Of a stretch of DNA of 64,000 nt, positions 60,401 through 64,000 are shown in pieces. Source of the stretch: Mesocentrotus franciscanus (lineage: Eukaryota > Echinodermata > Echinoidea > Camarodonta > Strongylocentrotidae); NCBI GenBank assembly GCA_037976565.1, contig CP137669.1:38218912-38282911 (forward strand). The letters run 5' to 3'. Position 1 is the first letter of the stretch, and each line of letters opens with the position of its first letter. The notes below the pieces were generated by a model. It had not been told where the DNA came from. It did not search any database and saw nothing but the letters and a program-made list of their open reading frames with translations. A program made the position numbers and the translations under genes.

Positions 60401-63400
60401 ATTGGTTCATCTGTCCAATTCGTAGTTTTCGAGTAAATGGCAATTTCATGTTTAGAGGTGAAAAGGCGCGTATTAGGCCTTTTGAGACATTTTTTCGTTT
60501 TTCACCCAAATGGCTATAATTTCCAAATTAAGAATCTTAGCGCGTCCCGGTTGATATCATGGTGTAAGGCACGTCGTCCTCAACACGTACATGTAATTGG
60601 TTCATCTGTCCAATTCGTAGTTTTCGAGTAAATGGCAATTTTATGTTTAGAGGTGAAAAGGCGCGTATTAGGCCTTTTGAGACGTTTTTTCGTTTTTCAC
60701 CCAAATGGCTATAATTTCCAAATTAAGAATCTTAGCGCGTCCCGGTTGATATCATGGTGTAAGGCACGTCGTCCTCAACACGTACATGTAATTGGTTCAT
60801 CTGTCCAATTCGTAGTTTTCGAGTAAATGGCAATTTTATGTTTAGAGGTGAAAAGGCGCGTATTAGGCCTTTTGAGACGTTTTTTCGTTTTTCACCCAAA
60901 TGGCTATAATTTCCAAATTAAGAATGATAGCGCGTCCCGGTTGATATCATGGTGTAAGGCACGTCGTCCTCAACACGTACATGTAATTGGTTCATCTGTC
61001 CAATTCGTAGTTTTCGAGTAAATGGCAATTTTATGTTTAGAGGTGAAAAGGCGCGTATTAGGCCTTTTGAGACGTTTTTTCGTTTTTCACCCAAATGGCT
61101 ATAATTTCCAAATTAAGAATGATAGCGCGTCCCGGTTGATATCATGGTGTAAGGCACGTCGTCCTCAACACGTACATGTAATTGGTTCATCTGTCCAATT
61201 CGTAGTTTTCGAGTAAATGGCAATTTTATGTTTAGAGGTGAAAAGGCGCGTATTAGGCCTTTTGAGACGTTTTTTCGTTTTTCACCCAAATGGCTATAAT
61301 TTCCAAATTAAGAATGATAGCGCGTCCCGGTTGATATCATGGTGTAAGGCACGTCGTCCTCAACACGTACATGTAATTGGTTCATCTGTCCAATTCGTAG
61401 TTTTCGAGTAAATGGCAATTTTATGTTTAGAGGTGAAAAAGGCGCGTATTAGGCCTTTTGAGACGTTTTTTTCGTTTTTCACCCAAATGGCTATAATTTC
61501 CAAATTAAGAATCATAGCGCGTCCCGGTTGATATCATGGTGTAAGGCACGTCGTCCTCAACACGTACATGTAATTGGTTCATCTGTCCAATTCGTAGTTT
61601 TCGAGTAAATGGCAATTTTATGTTTAGAGGTGAAAAGGCGCGTATTAGGCCTTTTGAGACGTTTTTTCGTTTTTCACCCAAATGGCTATAATTTCCAAAT
61701 TAAGAATCATAGCGCGTCCCGGTTGATATCATGGTGTAAGGCACGTCGTCCTCAACACGTACATGTAATTGGTTCATCTGTCCAATTCGTAGTTTTCGAG
61801 TAAATGGCAATTTTATGTTTAGAGGTGAAATAGGCGCGTATTAGGCCTTTTGAGACGTTTTTTCGTTTTTCACCCAAATGGCTATAATTTCCAAATTAAG
61901 AATGATAGCGCGTCGGTTGATATCATGGTGTAAGGCACGTCGTCCTCAACACGTACATGTAATTGGTTCATCTGTCCATTCGTAGTTTTCGAGTAAATGG
62001 CAATTTTATGTTTAGAGGTGAAAAGGCGCGTATTAGGCCTTTTGAGACGTTTTTTTCGTTTTTCACCCAAATGGCTATAATTTCCAAATTAAGAATCATA
62101 GCGCGTCCCGGTTGATATCATGGTGTAAGGCACGTCGTCCTCAACACGTACATGTAATTGGTTCATCTGTCCAATTCGTAGTTTTCGAGTAAATGGCAAT
62201 TTTATGTTTAGAGGTGAAAAGGCGCGTATTAGGCCTTTTGAGACGTTTTTTTCGTTTTTCACCCAAATGGCTATAATTTCCAAATTAAGAATCATAGCGC
62301 GTCCCGGTTGATATCATGGTGTAAGGCACGTCGTCCTCAACACGTACATGTAATTGGTTCATCTGTCCAATTCGTAGTTTTCGAGTAAATGGCAATTTTA
62401 TGTTTAGAGGTGAAATAGGCGCGTATTAGGCCTTTTGAGACGTTTTTTTCGTTTTTCACCCAAATGGCTATAATTTCCAAATTAAGAATCATAGCGCGTC
62501 CCGGTTGATATCATGGTGTAAGGCACGTCGTCCTCAACACGTACATGTAATTGGTTCATCTGTCCAATTCGTAGTTTTCGAGTAAATGGCAATTTTATGT
62601 TTAGAGGTGAAATAGGCGCGTATTAGGCCTTTTGAGACGTTTTTTCGTTTTCACCCAAATGGCTATAATTTCCAAATTAAGAATCATAGCGCGTCCCGGT
62701 TGATATCATGGTGTAAGGCACGTCGTCCTCAACACGTACATGTAATTGGTTCATCTGTCCAATTCGTAGTTTTCGAGTAAATGGCAATTTTATGTTAAGA
62801 GGTGAAATAGGCGCGTATTAGGCCTTTTGAGACGTTTTTTCGTTTTCACCCAAATGGCTATAATTTCCAAATTAAGAATCATAGCGCGTCCCGGTTGATA
62901 TCATGGTGTAAGGCACGTCGTCCTCAACACGTACATGTAATTGGTTCATCTGTCCAATTCGTAGTTTTCGAGTAAATGGCAATTTTATGTTTAGAGGTGA
63001 AATAGGCGCGTATTAGGCCTTTTGAGACGTTTTTTCGTTTTCACCCAAATGGCTATAATTTCCAAATTAAGAATCATAGCGCGTCCCGGTTGATATCATG
63101 GTGTAAGGCACGTCGTCCTCAACACGTACATGTAATTGGTTCATCTGTCCAATTCGTAGTTTTCGAGTAAATGGCAATTTTATGTTAGAGGTGAAATAGG
63201 CGCGTATTAGGCCTTTTGAGACGTTTTTTCGTTTTCACCCAAATGGCTATAATTTCCAAATTAAGAATCATAGCGCGTCCCGGTTGATATCATGGTGTAA
63301 GGCACGTCGTCCTCAACACGTACATGTAATTGGTTCATCTGTCCAATTCGTAGTTTTCGAGTAAATGGCAATTTTATGTTAAGAGGTGAAATAGGCGCGT

Positions 63401-64000
63401 ATTAGGCCTTTTGAGACGTTTTTTCGTTTTCACCCAAATGGCTATAATTTCCAAATTAAGAATCATAGCGCGTCCCGGTTGATATCATGGTGTAAGGCAC
63501 GTCGTCCTCAACACGTACATGTAATTGGTTCATCTGTCCAATTCGTAGTTTTCGAGTAAATGGCAATTTTATGTTTAGAGGTGAAATAGGCGCGTATTAG
63601 GCCTTTTGAGACGTTTTTTTCGTTTTTCACCCAAATGGCTATAATTTCCAAATTAAGAATCATAGCGCGTCCCGGTTGATATCATGGTGTAAGGCACGTC
63701 GTCCTCAACACGTACATGTAATTGGTTCATCTGTCCAATTCGTAGTTTTCGAGTAAATGGCAATTTTATGTTAAGAGGTGAAATAGGCGCGTATTAGGCC
63801 TTTTGAGACGTTTTTTCGTTTTCACCCAAATGGCTATAATTTCCAAATTAAGAATCATAGCGCGTCCCGGTTGATATCATGGTGTAAGGCACGTCGTCCT
63901 CAACACGTACATGTAATTGGTTCATCTGTCCAATTCGTAGTTTTCGAGTAAATGGCAATTTTATGTTAAGAGGTGAAATAGGCGCGTATTAGGCCTTTTG
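27476..64000 (+). repeat. Giant ~195-bp satellite array, about 187 head-to-tail units
   Basis: Every unit contains, in order, ATGGCAATTT(T/C)ATG, GGCGCGTATTAGGCC, TTTTGAGACG, a T-run, CACCCAAATGGCTATAATTT, a variable AAG(T/A)AT(CT/GA/CA)TA site, GCGCGTCCCGGTTGATATC, GGCACGTCGTCCTCAACACG and TTCGTAGTTTTCGAGTAA. Unit length is 195, 196 or 197 bp, set by A4/A5 and T6/T7 homopolymers. The left edge is rougher: an insertion in unit 1 near 27498 and a ~20-bp deletion near 28160. All units share one orientation and the array runs past the window end. The 195-bp length is close to one nucleosome repeat. Because 195 is a multiple of three, each such unit has a 64-codon open frame on the + strand and often one on the minus strand. 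Homopolymer indels break these freely, so they are not genes. Confidence 0.97.
45713..46700 (+). repeat. Degenerate patch inside the satellite array
   Basis: Between about 45713 and 45930 unit order collapses. Fragments such as GTCCTCAACACGTACATG recur at irregular 85-115-bp spacing, with novel pieces (GGCGCGTGGTTCAGGCTGTT) and truncated blocks. The next units to about 46700 are near full length but carry more substitutions and small deletions than any others (for example near 46110, 46255, 46300, 46490 and 46685). Regular units resume on both sides in the same orientation. Confidence 0.9.

Noticed and set aside
27476..64000. Dozens of identical 64-codon open frames, each stop (TAA) directly followed by ATG of the next unit, looking like a repeated small-protein gene family
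   Set aside because: The pattern follows from a 195-bp period, a multiple of three. A4/A5 and T6/T7 indels break the frame in a large share of units without bias, minus-strand frames of similar length coexist, and no domain or signal is seen.
27476..64000. Regular spacing suggesting a CRISPR array
   Set aside because: The whole 195-bp unit is conserved and there are no unique spacers; the context is eukaryotic. It is a satellite.
27476..64000. CENP-B box in the satellite unit (TCCCGGTTGATATC)
   Set aside because: Only the CCCGNNT half agrees with the complement of the box; the CGAA half is absent (TCAT instead). Not enough to call.

Overview
The window is eukaryotic genomic DNA. It has spliced coding sequence, CR1/L2-type LINEs, a DIRS retrotransposon, hAT-type MITEs, tRNA-derived SINEs and long satellite arrays, and no bacterial operon structure. 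The repeat mix and the invertebrate-looking ALK/LTK-type receptor gene suggest a marine invertebrate, perhaps an echinoderm. The species assignment is inference only.

Layout. 1-1116: 3' end of a CR1/L2-type LINE. 1600-1690 and 7162-8124: the last two coding exons of an ALK/LTK-family receptor tyrosine kinase on the + strand. They cover the end of the kinase domain and the long C-terminal tail, followed by a 3' UTR with polyadenylation signals. The intron between them holds a nearly structurally complete DIRS-type retrotransposon (about 1996-6892). It has inverted terminal repeats, an internal complementary region, and decayed Gag, RT-RNase H and tyrosine recombinase genes. A 106-bp duplicate of part of the final ALK exon sits directly against its left end.

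8.8-27.3 kb is gene-poor and repeat-rich. It contains LINE fragments and a roughly 500-bp repeat present twice in inverted orientation (9.45 and 18 kb). A 26-bp minisatellite is organised in 240- and 480-bp higher-order units (10.1-11.8 kb), with relatives at 23.6, 24.3 and 26.0 kb. A 270-bp polypurine tract is followed by a ~105/208-bp GC-rich satellite (12.5-14.5 kb). An antisense endonuclease-RT LINE is interrupted by a hAT MITE with an exact 8-bp target duplication. There are also a cluster of palindromes (18.5 kb), tRNA-like SINE heads and one SINE resembling 7SL RNA/Alu.

27.48-64.0 kb is one head-to-tail satellite array of a ~195-bp unit, about 187 copies, running off the right edge. 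Units differ at a few diagnostic sites and these variants are zoned along the array. One scrambled, degenerate patch lies near 45.7-46.7 kb. The repeated 64-codon reading frames in this array are a by-product of the 195-bp period and are not called as genes.

Only the ALK-like exons look like a functional host gene; everything else supported here is mobile or repetitive DNA.
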